DNA of 64,000 nt from Methylocystis iwaonis (GCF_027925385.1 NZ_AP027142.1:2338001-2402000); one strand, 5' to 3'; shown: positions 26,383-35,634, counted from the first letter of the stretch. The notes: generated from the letters alone by a model not told the origin. Numbers and translations: made by a program.

Positions 26383-28680
26383 ATGCAGGCCAAAGCCTCG
26401 ACCAATCCCAGATCCGCCGCCGAAGCGGAAATTTACGCCGATCTCGTCGAGACGCTGTTCGACACGACGCACTCGCTCGTCACCGGCATTCTGTCGGGCG
26501 TGCTCGTCCCCGCCATTGCCTGGATTTCGACGAGAGAAACCTCCTATCTCTGGCTCGCGGGCCTGATGTCGTTGATCGGCGTCTATCGCGTTCATGTCCT
26601 GCTTTCCCATGATCGCGCGCCGATCGAGGCGCGTCGCCGGGATGCAGAGATTTGGGAACGGCGCTACGCCGTCGGCGCGATAAGCTTTATGGTCACGCTC
26701 GGCGTCGCCACCGCAATATTGTTCAATTACCACCAAAACGAAATTGCGGCCTATTACGGCGTCATCATCATGACCGGCGTCACGGGGAATCTCGCGGCCC
26801 GCAACGCTGCGCGTCCGAATATCGTGTTCTGGCAAATGATGGGCACCTGCATGCCCCTCGCCTTCACGATTATTTTCAACTTTTCTCCCTGGTATTGGGG
26901 CATCTCGGCGTTTCTCGGGTTTGGCGCGCTGGCGGTCTTCAAGACCACGAAGTTCCTCAAGAACATTCTCGTCTCCGCGCTGCGTAACGGCCGCGACGCC
27001 ATGCGCCAGCGCCAGAAGTTCAGCATCGCCCTGAACTCCATGACCCATGGCCTCTGCATGGGCGACTCTTCGCTAACCATCTCGGTGATGAATCGGCGCA
27101 TCGTCGAGTTTTTCGGAATCGTCGCCGCTGCAACGCCCATCAAGCTCGACGCGCTGGCTCACGCCATTGGCCGCACCGCCAATATGTCGCCGGCGGAAAT
27201 CGAGGAGTTCAAGGAACTCTGGATGCGGCACGCCGCTATGCCGCAAGCGACCGTCTTCATGCGGCGGATCGGCGAACGCTACTTCAACTTCCACTGTGAG
27301 CGCGCCGAAGGCGGGGCTTTCGTCACGGTCATCGAGGACGTGAGCACCCAGCAACGAGCGCTGCGCGAAATCGAGCGCATCGCTCATTTCGACGAACTGA
27401 CGGGCCTTCCCAATCGCTATCATTTCCAGGACGCGCTCGGCGCGGACATGCTCCGCCTCGGCGTGACCGAGGGGAACGCCGTCCTGATCACGGTCGATCT
27501 CGATCGCTTCAAGGAAGTCAACGACACGCTTGGCCATATGGTCGGCGACAAGCTGCTCGCCCATGTCGGCGCGCGGCTCAGCGCCTGCGCCCCGACGCCG
27601 AATCTGGTCGCCCGGCTCGGCGGCGACGAATTCTGCATCTTGATGCGCGCGCCGCATGAGGCGTCGCAGATCGACGCGATGAGCGCCGTTATTCTGAAGG
27701 AATTGAGCCGCCCCTTCCGGATCGACGGGCATCGCATCACGGTCGGCGCGACGATTGGCCTTGCGATCGCGCCGCAAGACGCCGACACTCCCATCGGCCT
27801 GCTCAAATGCGCCGATCTGGCGCTTTACGAAGCCAAATTGGGGGCTCGCGGGACAGCGGTCCGATACAGCCCGAAAATGCAGGACGCTTTGCTCGAGAAG
27901 CGCGCCATCGAGGAAGAGCTCCGCGAAGCGTTGGTCAAAGACGAGCTGGCGCTATTCTACCAGCCGATCGTCGACTCCCGCCGCGGCGCGATCGTCGCGA
28001 TGGAGGCGCTGGTTCGCTGGCGCCACCCCGAGCGCGGCATCATCTCCCCCGGCGTCTTCATTCCCGTCGCCGAACAGACTGGCTTGATCGTCGAAATCGG
28101 CGCATGGGTTCTGCGACGGGCCTGCGAGGACGCGGTCGCCTGGCCGCGGCATGTCCGAGTCGCCGTCAATCTTGCGCCGAAACAGTTCCATCAGGCCGAC
28201 CTCATCGACACGATCGCGACGGCGCTCGACGACAGTGGTCTCGACCCGGACAGGCTGGAGCTCGAAATCACCGAGTCGACCCTGATCAGCAACACCGATG
28301 ACATCCAGGCGAAGCTCGCGAAAATCGACGCTCTGGGCGCGCGGCTGTCTCTCGACGATTTCGAGACCGGCTACAGCAGCCTGAGCTATCTGAACCGCTT
28401 CCCCGTGAAGAAGGTGAAGATCGATCAAGCCTTCTCGCGACAGGCGATCGAGTCCCCCAAAACGCAGGCGATCATCAGCGCCATTTCGGCGCTGGCGAAA
28501 GACCTCAATCTCGACCTTGTCGCCGAGGGCGTGGAAACACAGGCCCAGCTCGGCTTCATGGCGAGCAAGAATATTTTCTTGATCCAGGGCTATCTCTACA
28601 GCAAGCCGCGTCCGATCGAGGAGCTTGCGCCGCTCCTCGAATGCTGGAGCGACGCGCCGCGGCTCGAAAGCGCCGCCTGA
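26383..28680 (+). CDS. Membrane GGDEF-EAL cyclic-di-GMP protein, coupled to rpfF
   Basis: The 765-residue protein has about five membrane segments in residues 20-195, a PAS-like region near 205-330, then GGDEF (RLGGDEFCI near residue 413) and EAL (MEALVRWRH near 541) domains. The EAL catalytic motifs are intact: SVNLAPKQ-like NLAPKQF, LEITES, LSLDDFETGYSSL and VAEGVE. No RxxD inhibitory site precedes GGDEF. It may make and break c-di-GMP. A GTG at 26362 overlaps the rpfF stop; AAGGGA before the ATG at 26383 favours the latter. The gene pair recalls rpfFR of Burkholderia, with a membrane sensor instead. Confidence 0.9.
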   Translation: MQAKASTNPRSAAEAEIYADLVETLFDTTHSLVTGILSGVLVPAIAWISTRETSYLWLAGLMSLIGVYRVHVLLSHDRAPIEARRRDAEIWERRYAVGAISFMVTLGVATAILFNYHQNEIAAYYGVIIMTGVTGNLAARNAARPNIVFWQMMGTCMPLAFTIIFNFSPWYWGISAFLGFGALAVFKTTKFLKNILVSALRNGRDAMRQRQKFSIALNSMTHGLCMGDSSLTISVMNRRIVEFFGIVAAATPIKLDALAHAIGRTANMSPAEIEEFKELWMRHAAMPQATVFMRRIGERYFNFHCERAEGGAFVTVIEDVSTQQRALREIERIAHFDELTGLPNRYHFQDALGADMLRLGVTEGNAVLITVDLDRFKEVNDTLGHMVGDKLLAHVGARLSACAPTPNLVARLGGDEFCILMRAPHEASQIDAMSAVILKELSRPFRIDGHRITVGATIGLAIAPQDADTPIGLLKCADLALYEAKLGARGTAVRYSPKMQDALLEKRAIEEELREALVKDELALFYQPIVDSRRGAIVAMEALVRWRHPERGIISPGVFIPVAEQTGLIVEIGAWVLRRACEDAVAWPRHVRVAVNLAPKQFHQADLIDTIATALDDSGLDPDRLELEITESTLISNTDDIQAKLAKIDALGARLSLDDFETGYSSLSYLNRFPVKKVKIDQAFSRQAIESPKTQAIISAISALAKDLNLDLVAEGVETQAQLGFMASKNIFLIQGYLYSKPRPIEELAPLLECWSDAPRLESAA

Positions 28681-28722
28681 TAACCCAAGGCTCCGAATCC
28701 AGGCTACAAACCCACGCAGCCG

Positions 28723-28861
28723 CGTCATGCCCGCGCTTGTCGCGGGCATCCACGCCAGGACATTGCGACACGCGGGAAGAAGAAGCGGGCGTTGCTCGCT
28801 GATGTTTACCGCTTTCCGCATCGGCGCGGCGTGGATGGCCGCGACAAGCGCGGCCATGACG
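28723..28861. repeat. Palindromic repeat, family E copy 2
   Basis: It begins CGTCATGCCCGCGCTTGTC and ends GACAAGCGCGGCCATGACG and fills the space between the GGDEF-EAL gene and the convergent crotonase-like gene. Confidence 0.65.
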
Positions 28862-28947
28862 CTGGAACACGTCTGCTCGTTAACCCGAATTCTTTCAGCC
28901 CACTTGGGAAAGCCCCAATGCGAGCTGTTCGAGTGGAAACAGCCTGA

Positions 28948-29634
28948 CTATCGATGCACGATGTCGATGACCGGCCGCCGATCGATCGGCGGTTCGGCCA
29001 TGCGCTGCGCGCGGAAGATTGCGTGGGACGCGTTATAGTGCCGGTCGAATTGCGTCAGATAGGTCGAGATGCCAGAAAACTCTGGCTGCGCCGGCACAAC
29101 ATCCCTGACCAGCATCAGATCGCGCGCCTCGGCGGCTGAAAGGGTTTGCTCGCTTTCGATCAGCCGCTCCGTTCTGGAAAAGCCGATCCGGCGACCGACC
29201 GCGGCATAGAGGCCGAAAAGGTCGAAGGGTTCGCCGGCAAAGGAAAAACACGCTTCCCTTTCAGCCACGATCGCAGCGCAATTCATCGCAAAATCGAAAT
29301 CCAGACCGGCAAGAAGCGAACGCGCCCATGCGATCGTGATGACGGGGGTGTCGATAATCAGCTCCGCAGTGGCCGCCACCATTTCCGCGAAACCGTCCGG
29401 CGCGACCGCAGCGCCGGCGCCTTCAGCGAAGTCGAACACCAGAAATCTCAGTTGCGGCTGCTCGCCGCCGGCGATCTCACGCAGGACGCCGGAGATCTTG
29501 TGAGCGCTGGCGCGATCGAACCCCGGCCGGGTTTTGGAGAGAACCAGCGCTTCGCGCTGCCGGAGCCAATGCGTTCGTACGCCAGTTGAAGTATTTGTAA
29601 ACGCAGACCAATCTTTACTCGAAACAACTCTCAT
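28948..29634 (-). CDS. Degenerate crotonase/RpfF-like paralogue
   Basis: The 228-residue protein aligns by eye with the RpfF-like protein encoded nearby. TPVITIAWARSLLAGLDFDF matches the LPIVTLCAVQGQCLGGALEA region, and VGRRIGFSRTERLIESEQ matches the segment after the second catalytic Glu. The first catalytic glutamate is replaced (LDFDF), and the oxyanion loop SLGGD is absent, so ordinary DSF synthesis is doubtful. It could be an RpfB-like or non-catalytic partner. It lies opposite to the rpfF unit, separated by a repeat. Confidence 0.6.
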   Translation of the reverse strand: MRVVSSKDWSAFTNTSTGVRTHWLRQREALVLSKTRPGFDRASAHKISGVLREIAGGEQPQLRFLVFDFAEGAGAAVAPDGFAEMVAATAELIIDTPVITIAWARSLLAGLDFDFAMNCAAIVAEREACFSFAGEPFDLFGLYAAVGRRIGFSRTERLIESEQTLSAAEARDLMLVRDVVPAQPEFSGISTYLTQFDRHYNASHAIFRAQRMAEPPIDRRPVIDIVHR

Positions 29635-29996
29635 GACCGCCTCTACGCAAGAGTTAATAAAAGTTTAACGCAAAATTCGAAAAATCGCTAAGGTGAATTA
29701 ATCCTTGGAGGCGACTCAACTTGGACATGGTTAACGGGAAGACGATCGCCGGACTGGCGGAAGCTATCCCGCCTTGCGGCGCGTAAAGCGCCTGGCAGTC
29801 TGTGTGGCCGAAGGTCGCAAGACAGGCGCCTCGAACTTGATATATGCTAACCGCGGGATGCCGGTTGCGCCCTTCGCTCTTTGGCGCAAGGTCGCGGCCG
29901 CCTCATCGCCGGGGGCCGCCCCCCGGTCGACGCGCCGGTGAGATAAAGCCGCTCGGCAAAGAAGCGGCGCAAGGTTTGTTCAAAGGGAGGAACAGA
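29635..29996. other. Regulatory gap between two divergent genes
   Basis: About 360 bases with the starts of the crotonase-like gene (minus) and the periplasmic protein (plus) at the ends. Bases 29640-29710 are A/T-rich, consistent with promoters. A tiny TTG-started frame of 21 codons at 29720-29785 follows a GGAGG but has no other support. Confidence 0.4.
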
Positions 29997-30566
29997 ATGA
30001 AAATGCGCTTTCTCGTCGCCATGACGTTGGCGACGGTCGGTTGGGTCGCCCAGGCGCACGCGCATGGCGACGTCGGCTCCAACCAGGGCCAGTGCCTCAT
30101 GAAGATCGGCCCCGACACGATGAGCTTCACGGGCTATCAGCCGCTGAAATCGCGCGAGCAATTTTGCGACGACATTCCCGACGCCGGCCCGACCATCATC
30201 ACGCTCGACGCTCAGCAGGACGAGCTGCGCGACATGAACCTCGAGATGCGCGTGCTGCGCGACGTCGGCCAGAAGGACGACAATGAGAATCTCGAGGCGA
30301 ACACCGAGTATTTCTCGCCGCCGAAGAAGTACAAGACCGGCACGCTGACCTTCGACCACAACTTCCAGAAGGAAGGCAAATATATCGGCCTCGTGAAGGC
30401 CAGGAGCGACGACGGCACGAAGGAATATGTCGCCCGCTTCCCCTTCTCGGTCGGCCTGACCGCCACCAAGGACATCACCATCGCCGTCTTCTTCGCGGCT
30501 TTGGCCGCGGTCGGCTTCGGCCTCTGGTACAAGGCCCAGTTCGTGGACAAGAAGAAGGCGTCCTGA
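29997..30566 (+). CDS. Membrane-anchored periplasmic protein, predicted N-terminal His
   Basis: The 189-residue protein has a signal peptide whose two likely cleavage sites (after AQA or after AHA, residues 20-22) both leave histidine as the first mature residue. Cys residues at about 33 and 59 may form a disulfide. A beta-rich domain follows and ends in TFDHNFQKEGKYIGLV, reminiscent of periplasmic Ig-like copper domains, then a C-terminal membrane helix (ITIAVFFAALAAVGFGLWY) and a basic tail. AGGGAGGA precedes the start. I do not recognise the family. An N-terminal His plus internal Asp-His is also seen in CopC and related copper proteins, so copper binding is possible but unproven. Confidence 0.75.
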   Translation: MKMRFLVAMTLATVGWVAQAHAHGDVGSNQGQCLMKIGPDTMSFTGYQPLKSREQFCDDIPDAGPTIITLDAQQDELRDMNLEMRVLRDVGQKDDNENLEANTEYFSPPKKYKTGTLTFDHNFQKEGKYIGLVKARSDDGTKEYVARFPFSVGLTATKDITIAVFFAALAAVGFGLWYKAQFVDKKKAS

Positions 30567-30586
30567 TCGGGCACGGGCGCTGACGC

Positions 30587-30636
30587 CCCTCGTGTTTCGA
30601 GACGCCTGCTACGCAGGCTCCTCAGCGTGAGGGGCT
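30587..30636. repeat. Palindromic repeat, family F copy 2
   Basis: A compact copy of the CCTCGTGTTTCGAGACGCC motif followed by GGCTCCTCAGCGTGAGG. It may serve as terminator of the gene upstream. Confidence 0.6.
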
Positions 30637-30640
30637 TCTA

Positions 30641-30872
30641 ATATGGTTTCCAGTTGAACAGCTCGCCTTGGTGCTTGTCATTCCCGGCGGGCTGAAAGCC
30701 CGACCGGGAATCCAGCGCCTCGCGTCATTGCGAGCGAAGCGAAGCAATCCAGCACAGCGATGTGGCCCTGGATTGCTTCGTCGCTTACGCTCCTCGAAAT
30801 GACGGCGGACCAAGGTAGCGCTGGTTTTGCTCTGGATTCCCGATCGCTCGCGCCGCGAGCGTCGGGAATGGC
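30641..30872 (+). repeat. CATTCCCG palindrome, family A copy 2, interrupted by family B
   Basis: The family A left end (ATATGGTTTCCAGTTGAAC) and core arm GTCATTCCCGGCGGGCTG are followed by an inserted 80-base element at about 30723-30805, after which family A resumes with CGCTGGTTTTGCTCTGG and CGAGCGTCGGGAATG. Confidence 0.75.
30723..30805. repeat. Nested CATTGCGAG palindrome, family B copy 1
   Basis: The arms CGTCATTGCGAGCGAAGCG and GAAATGACGG with CAATCCAG/CTGGATTG inner stems form an 80-base palindrome. It lies inside a family A element. A second copy, outside family A, is at 60933-61008. Confidence 0.75.
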
Positions 30873-30910
30873 GCCGACCCGAAGGCGGCCCGATCGGCCG
30901 CCTTCGCCTT

Positions 30911-31594
30911 TTACGGCAGCTCCTCGACGCGGCCGTCGCGCAGCGTGACGCGGCGGTCCATTTGTTCTGCGAGGTCCAGATTATGCGTCGCGATGAGCGC
31001 GGCGAGGCCCGAGTGGCGGGCGAGCGTCAGCAAGGTCGCGAAGACATGCTCCGCCGTCCGTGGGTCGAGATTGCCGGTCGGCTCGTCCGCGAGAAGCAAA
31101 TGCGGCGCATTGGCGACCGCCCGCGCAATGGCGACGCGCTGCTGCTCGCCCCCCGACAGTTCCGACGGCCGATGCGACGCGCGCGTCCCGAGGCGCAGAT
31201 ACTCCAATAATTGCTGCGCGCGGCCCTCGGCGTCCTTACGGCCGAGGCCGTTGATCATCTGCGGCAGAACGACATTCTCCAGCGCCGAGAACTCCGGCAG
31301 CAGATGGTGGAACTGATAAACGAAGCCGATCGCGGAGCGACGCAGGCTGGTGCGCTCCCGGTCGTTCATCTTCGAGGTGGGCGCCGAATTGATCAGCGTC
31401 TCCCCGCCGTCGGCGCGCTCCAGAAGCCCGGCGATGTGCAGCAGCGTGGATTTGCCGGCGCCAGAGGGGGCGACCAGCGCGACCGTCTCGCCCGGATAGA
31501 TCGCCAGATCGACGTCGACGAGAATATCGAGGCGCGCATCGCCTTCGCGGTAATGCCGCGCGATATTGCGCAGTTCGAGAACGGCTTCGCTCAT
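30911..31594 (-). CDS. lolD: Lipoprotein-release ABC transporter ATPase
   Basis: The 227-residue ATPase has Walker A ([12 protein letters not shown]), the signature [14 protein letters not shown] and Walker B ([12 protein letters not shown]), with the LolD/MacB-type [13 protein letters not shown]. It powers extraction of outer-membrane lipoproteins from the inner membrane with LolC/E. It lies 17 bp downstream of the permease gene on the same strand. Confidence 0.93.
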   Translation of the reverse strand: MSEAVLELRNIARHYREGDARLDILVDVDLAIYPGETVALVAPSGAGKSTLLHIAGLLERADGGETLINSAPTSKMNDRERTSLRRSAIGFVYQFHHLLPEFSALENVVLPQMINGLGRKDAEGRAQQLLEYLRLGTRASHRPSELSGGEQQRVAIARAVANAPHLLLADEPTGNLDPRTAEHVFATLLTLARHSGLAALIATHNLDLAEQMDRRVTLRDGRVEELP

Positions 31595-31611
31595 GCCCTC
31601 ATCTCTCGCGC

Positions 31612-32913
31612 TTATTCATGCCGCAGCGCTTCGATCGGATCGAGCGAAGCGGCTTTCCAGGCGGGGAAGATCGAGGCGAGAACGGCGAGAACGAGCGTCA
31701 TGACGACGATCATCGTCACTTCGCGCGGATCGACGATCGCCGGCAGCCGCGACAGAAAGTAGAATTCCGCCGGGAAAAGATTGGCGTCGAAGGCCTTGTT
31801 CAGGAAGCTGCGGATCGTCTCCAGATTCGACGCGATCAGCAATCCGAGCAGGAAACCGGCGATCGTGCCGACGACGCCGATCGACGCGCCGATGAGCAGA
31901 AAGATGCGCAGCACCGAGCCGCGCGACGCGCCCATGGTCCGCAGGATCGCGATGTCGCGCGTCTTGTCCTTCACCAGCATGGTGAGGCCGGAAATGATAT
32001 TGAAGGCCGCGACGATGACGATCAGCGTCAGGATGATGAAAAGGATGTTCTTCTCCACCTGCAGCGTGTCGAAGAAGGTCTTGTTGCGCTGGCGCCAGTC
32101 GGTGATCATCATCGGCCGCCCGACCGCCTTGTCGAGCTGCGCCCGCAACAGGTCCATCTGCTCGGGGTTGTCGACAAAGACCTCGATGACCGTCGCCTCT
32201 TTGTCGCGATTGAAGAAGACCTGCGCCTCGGCGAGCGGCATATAGACGAAGACATTATCGAATTCCGACATGCCGATCGAAAAGATCGCCGCCACCGTAT
32301 AGGCCTTGATGCGCGGCGCGACGCCGAAGGGCGTCTGCGCGCCTTTGGCGATCAACAGGCTCACCTTGTCGCCGACGGTGACGCCGAGCGTCTCCGCCAG
32401 CCGCTGGCCGATGGCGACGCCTTCGCCTTTGTCGAAGCCCTCCAGCGCCCCGATCTTCACATTGCCGGCGATGCCCGGCAGGCGCACGAGGTCCTTCTCG
32501 CGAATGCCGCGCACGAGGACGCCCGACTGCCCGAACTGCGTTGAAATACCGGCGGCGCCCTCGACCATCGGAATGGCGAGCTTCACCCCCGGGACGGCCG
32601 ACGCCTTGGTAGAAACGTCTTCCCAGTCGGTGAGCGGCGTCTCCACGGCTTGCAGAAAGGCATGGCCGTTGACGCCCATGATCTTGTCCATCAGCTCGCG
32701 ATGGAAGCCGTTCATGACGGAGGTCACGACGATCAAGGTCGCAACGCCGAGCATGATGCCGAGGAAAGAGAAGCCGGCGATGACCGAGACGAAGCCATCG
32801 GCGCGGCGCGCGCGCAGATAGCGCAGCGCCACCATCCATTCGAAGGACGCAAAGGCCCTTGTCCGGGAGACGGGCTGCGCGCCCTCGAAAGCTTCCGCGG
32901 TTGCTTCGCTCAT
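31612..32913 (-). CDS. Lipoprotein-release permease LolC/LolE family
   Basis: The 433-residue protein has one N-terminal membrane helix ([22 protein letters not shown]), a large periplasmic domain (residues about 60-280) and three C-terminal FtsX-type helices. [12 protein letters not shown] starts the conserved region. It pairs with LolD; in alphaproteobacteria one LolC/E-like protein often forms a homodimer. The frame is open for 133 more codons but those translate a tandem repeat array, so the ATG at 32913 is the true start. Confidence 0.92.
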   Translation of the reverse strand: MSEATAEAFEGAQPVSRTRAFASFEWMVALRYLRARRADGFVSVIAGFSFLGIMLGVATLIVVTSVMNGFHRELMDKIMGVNGHAFLQAVETPLTDWEDVSTKASAVPGVKLAIPMVEGAAGISTQFGQSGVLVRGIREKDLVRLPGIAGNVKIGALEGFDKGEGVAIGQRLAETLGVTVGDKVSLLIAKGAQTPFGVAPRIKAYTVAAIFSIGMSEFDNVFVYMPLAEAQVFFNRDKEATVIEVFVDNPEQMDLLRAQLDKAVGRPMMITDWRQRNKTFFDTLQVEKNILFIILTLIVIVAAFNIISGLTMLVKDKTRDIAILRTMGASRGSVLRIFLLIGASIGVVGTIAGFLLGLLIASNLETIRSFLNKAFDANLFPAEFYFLSRLPAIVDPREVTMIVVMTLVLAVLASIFPAWKAASLDPIEALRHE

Positions 32914-32944
32914 AAAGCCATCCTTCAATGGCGAGGTGTTACTG

Positions 32945-33250
32945 GCGAGCCGGAAGGCTCGCGGTCCATATCGCCCCCCCGGACCGCGCGCCTTCAGGCG
33001 CGCTAACCGATACCGGCGTCGATCGTTTGCGAGCCTGAAGGCTCGCGGTCCCATATCGCCTCCCGGACCGCGCGCCTTCAGGCGCGCTAACCGATACCGG
33101 CGCCGATCGTTTGCGAGCCTGAAGGCTCGCGGTCCACTTCGCCTCCCGGACCGCGCGCCTTCACGCGCGCTAACCAATACCGGCGTCGATCGTTTGCGAG
33201 CCTGAAGGCTCGCGGTCCCACATCGCCTCCCGGACCGCGCGCCCTCACGC
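32945..33250. repeat. Tandem array of 84-bp di-hairpin units, family G
   Basis: About 3.6 units start at 32945, 33028, 33113 and 33196 (periods 83, 85, 83). Each unit holds a hairpin GCGAGCCTGAAGGCTCGC, the bases GGTCC, a short spacer, then GGACC and a hairpin GCGCGCCTTCAGGCGCGC. The array fills the whole lolC-proS gap and reaches the last codons of proS. Confidence 0.9.
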
Positions 33251-34588
33251 CCCCGCCTGCTTGATCGCCGCGATGATGCGCGCCACGGCGTCCGCCGGCG
33301 CGAGCATTTCACGCTCGCCGGTCTTGCGGCGCTTCACCTCGACATGGCCCTCGGCAAGCCCCTTCGGACCCACGAGAATCTGCCAAGGCAGGCCGATCAG
33401 ATCGAGCGTGGCGAATTTGGCGCCCGGACGTTCGTCGCGATCGTCGTGCAGCACGTCGAGCCCCGCATTTTCGAGCTGCTGGACGAGCTCGCCGCAGACC
33501 TTGCCGGTCCCCGCATCGCCGACCTTGAGATCGGCCACGCCGACATGGAAGGGCGCCACCGTCTCCGGCCACACGATGCCGGCCTCGTCATGGCCGGCCT
33601 CGATGATGGCGGCGACGAGACGCGACGGGCCGATGCCATAGGAACCCATTTGCACGACGACCTCCTTGCCGTCGGGGCCGTTCACCACAGCCTTCATGGG
33701 TTCCGAATATTTGGTTCCGAAGTAGAAAATATGGCCGACTTCGATTCCGCGCGCGGAAAGTTTGGCGTCCTCGGGCACGGCGGCGAAAGCCTCTGCGTCG
33801 TGCATCTCGCTGGTCGCGGCGTAGCGGCTGGTCCAACTGTCCACGATCCCCTGCAGCGCCGCCGCGTCGTCGAAATCGACATTGGCGGACGGCGGCGCGT
33901 AGGAGAGGAAGTCCTTGTGGCAGAATACCTCGCTCTCGCCGGTCTCGGCGAGGATGATGAACTCGTGAGAGAGATTGCCGCCGATCGGGCCGGTCTCCGC
34001 CTTCATCGGAATCGCGGTGAGCCCCATGCGCGCGAAGGTGCGCAGATACGCCACGAACATTTTATTGTAGGAGTGGCGCGCGCCCTCGGCGGTGAGGTCG
34101 AAGGAATAGGCGTCTTTCATGAGGAATTCGCGCGAGCGCATGACGCCGAAGCGCGGGCGCACCTCGTCGCGGAACTTCCACTGGATATGATAGAGATTGA
34201 GCGGGAGATCCTTGTAGGAGCGCACATAGGCGCGAAAGATCTCCGTGACCATCTCCTCATTGGTCGGGCCGAAGAGCATCTCACGATCATGACGATCGTT
34301 GATGCGCAGCATCTCCTTGCCATAGGCGTCGTAGCGGCCGGATTCGCGCCAGAGGTCCGCCGATTGGATCGTCGGCATGAGCAGCTCGACGGCGCCGGCG
34401 CGGTTCTGCTCCTCGCGGATGATGCGGGTGATGTTGTTCAGCACTTTGAGGCCCAGCGGCAGCCAGGCGTAGATACCGGCGGATTCCTGCCGGATCATGC
34501 CCGCCCGCAGCATCAGCCGGTGCGAGACGATCTCGGCTTCTTTCGGAGTCTCGCGCAGGATGGGCAGGAAATAACGGGACAGGCGCAT
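33245..34588 (-). CDS. proS: Prolyl-tRNA synthetase, short form
   Basis: The 447-residue class II synthetase starts [19 protein letters not shown]. Motif 2 is in [27 protein letters not shown], and motif 3 is [16 protein letters not shown]. It lacks the roughly 180-residue editing insertion between motifs 2 and 3, as in most alphaproteobacteria, which use a separate ProX-type editing protein. The ATG at 34588 is right for the family; 121 upstream codons are spurious. lolC and lolD lie downstream on the same strand. Confidence 0.95.
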   Translation of the reverse strand: MRLSRYFLPILRETPKEAEIVSHRLMLRAGMIRQESAGIYAWLPLGLKVLNNITRIIREEQNRAGAVELLMPTIQSADLWRESGRYDAYGKEMLRINDRHDREMLFGPTNEEMVTEIFRAYVRSYKDLPLNLYHIQWKFRDEVRPRFGVMRSREFLMKDAYSFDLTAEGARHSYNKMFVAYLRTFARMGLTAIPMKAETGPIGGNLSHEFIILAETGESEVFCHKDFLSYAPPSANVDFDDAAALQGIVDSWTSRYAATSEMHDAEAFAAVPEDAKLSARGIEVGHIFYFGTKYSEPMKAVVNGPDGKEVVVQMGSYGIGPSRLVAAIIEAGHDEAGIVWPETVAPFHVGVADLKVGDAGTGKVCGELVQQLENAGLDVLHDDRDERPGAKFATLDLIGLPWQILVGPKGLAEGHVEVKRRKTGEREMLAPADAVARIIAAIKQAGA

Positions 34589-34742
34589 GGTGGCTTCCAC
34601 TGAGACGATTCGAGGAGGGAGAGCATAGCGACGGCTCCCGGGCGGTTGAAGCGCGGGCGGGCGGAAAAGGCAAGCTTTCCCGCGCCGGTCTTTCCTTTCC
34701 CGCGCCGCGGCGCCATGTCGGGAGCATGAAGGGGAGGAAGGA

Positions 34743-35039
34743 ATGGGAGAGAGCTTTGCCGTGCGCGATAACTCGGCCCGGAGCCGCTTCGAACTCGATC
34801 TCGACGGGTCGATGGCGCTCGCGGAATATACGCTCACCGACGGGGTGATGACCTTCACCCACACGGAAACGCCCCCTGCCCTGCAGGGCCGCGGCGCGGC
34901 GTCGAAGCTGATCCACGGGGCGCTGTTGGCGGCGCGGGCGCGCGGGCTCAAGGTGCGGGCGACGTGTTCTTTCGTTGTGGCTTATTTGGAGCGGCATCCG
35001 GAGTTTGCGGATTTGACGCCCTCATCCGACCCTCGCTGA
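34743..35039 (+). CDS. Small GNAT acetyltransferase (YjdJ-like)
   Basis: The 98-residue protein matches the minimal GCN5-type fold of the Acetyltransf_CG family: a beta region ([20 protein letters not shown]), then the acetyl-CoA loop ([19 protein letters not shown]) and a Cys-containing strand ([20 protein letters not shown]). The substrate is unknown. The last six residues (PSSDPR) and the stop are encoded by a palindromic repeat, so the original C-terminus was probably replaced. Confidence 0.82.
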   Translation: MGESFAVRDNSARSRFELDLDGSMALAEYTLTDGVMTFTHTETPPALQGRGAASKLIHGALLAARARGLKVRATCSFVVAYLERHPEFADLTPSSDPR

Positions 35040-35172
35040 CGCGAGGGCCACCTTCTCCCGCAAGCGGGAGAAGGTTAGGATCGGTCGGAGATGATCGCGA
35101 ATATTGCAACGCGACTCCTTCTCCCGCGTGCGGGAGAAGGTGGCCCCTGCGTCAGCAGGGGTCGGATGAGGG
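35019..35172. repeat. Palindromic repeat, family C copy 2
   Basis: From CCCTCATCCGACCC to GGGTCGGATGAGGG with inner CTTCTCCCGC hairpins. Its left end overlaps the end of the GNAT gene and supplies that gene's stop codon. Confidence 0.8.
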
Positions 35173-35181
35173 CCCAGCCAC

Positions 35182-35550
35182 ATGCGCGACGACACGCCGA
35201 AAGCCCGCTTCACCCAAGCCCGCAGCCTGCGTCGTAACATGACGGTCGCCGAGGACATGCTCTGGCGCTGCTTACGTGGCCGAGCCTTCGAGGGGCTGAA
35301 GTTCCGCCGGCAGGTCCCGATTGGTCCTTACATTGCGGACTTCGCCTGCCTCGAACGCCGGCTCATCGTCGAGCTGGACGGCCGGCCGCATGAGAAGCCC
35401 GAGCAGAAGGCGCATGACCGTCGGCGGGATGCTTGGTTTTTCGCGAACGGGTGGCGGGTGCTGCGGCTGGACAATGAGCGGGTAATTGGGGGCGCGGCGC
35501 TGAACGATATTGCTTTGTGGATGCGGCCGCCCTCATCCGACCCTCGCTGA
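35182..35550 (+). CDS. DUF559 (Vsr-like) endonuclease-fold protein
   Basis: The 122-residue protein has the DUF559 pattern: LRRNMTVAEDMLWRCLRGRA, then FEGLKFRRQVPIGPYIADFA and the PD-(D/E)xK-like ELDGRPHEKPEQ. Family members are small Vsr-like nucleases of unknown role, often in mobile or repeat-rich regions. Its end (RPPSSDPR and stop) is again supplied by a family C repeat, like the gene before it. Confidence 0.85.
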   Translation: MRDDTPKARFTQARSLRRNMTVAEDMLWRCLRGRAFEGLKFRRQVPIGPYIADFACLERRLIVELDGRPHEKPEQKAHDRRRDAWFFANGWRVLRLDNERVIGGAALNDIALWMRPPSSDPR

Positions 35551-35634
35551 CGCGAGGGCCACCTTCTCCCGCAGGCGGGAGAAGGAGAGAACACCGAGGT
35601 TTCAGGACACGCGACTCCTTCTCCCGCTTGCGGA

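Noticed and set aside
29720..29785. TTG-started frame of 21 codons behind GGAGG
   Set aside because: Too short, weak start codon and no other evidence; it could equally be a chance match in a promoter region.
32936..33205. Open frame through the tandem array with repeated Arg-rich peptides
   Set aside because: The peptide repeats only because the DNA hairpin units repeat; there is no start signal and it is open in several frames.
32945..33250. Possible CRISPR array
   Set aside because: Units are directly adjacent with no unique spacers, and each unit is two hairpins; no cas gene is near.
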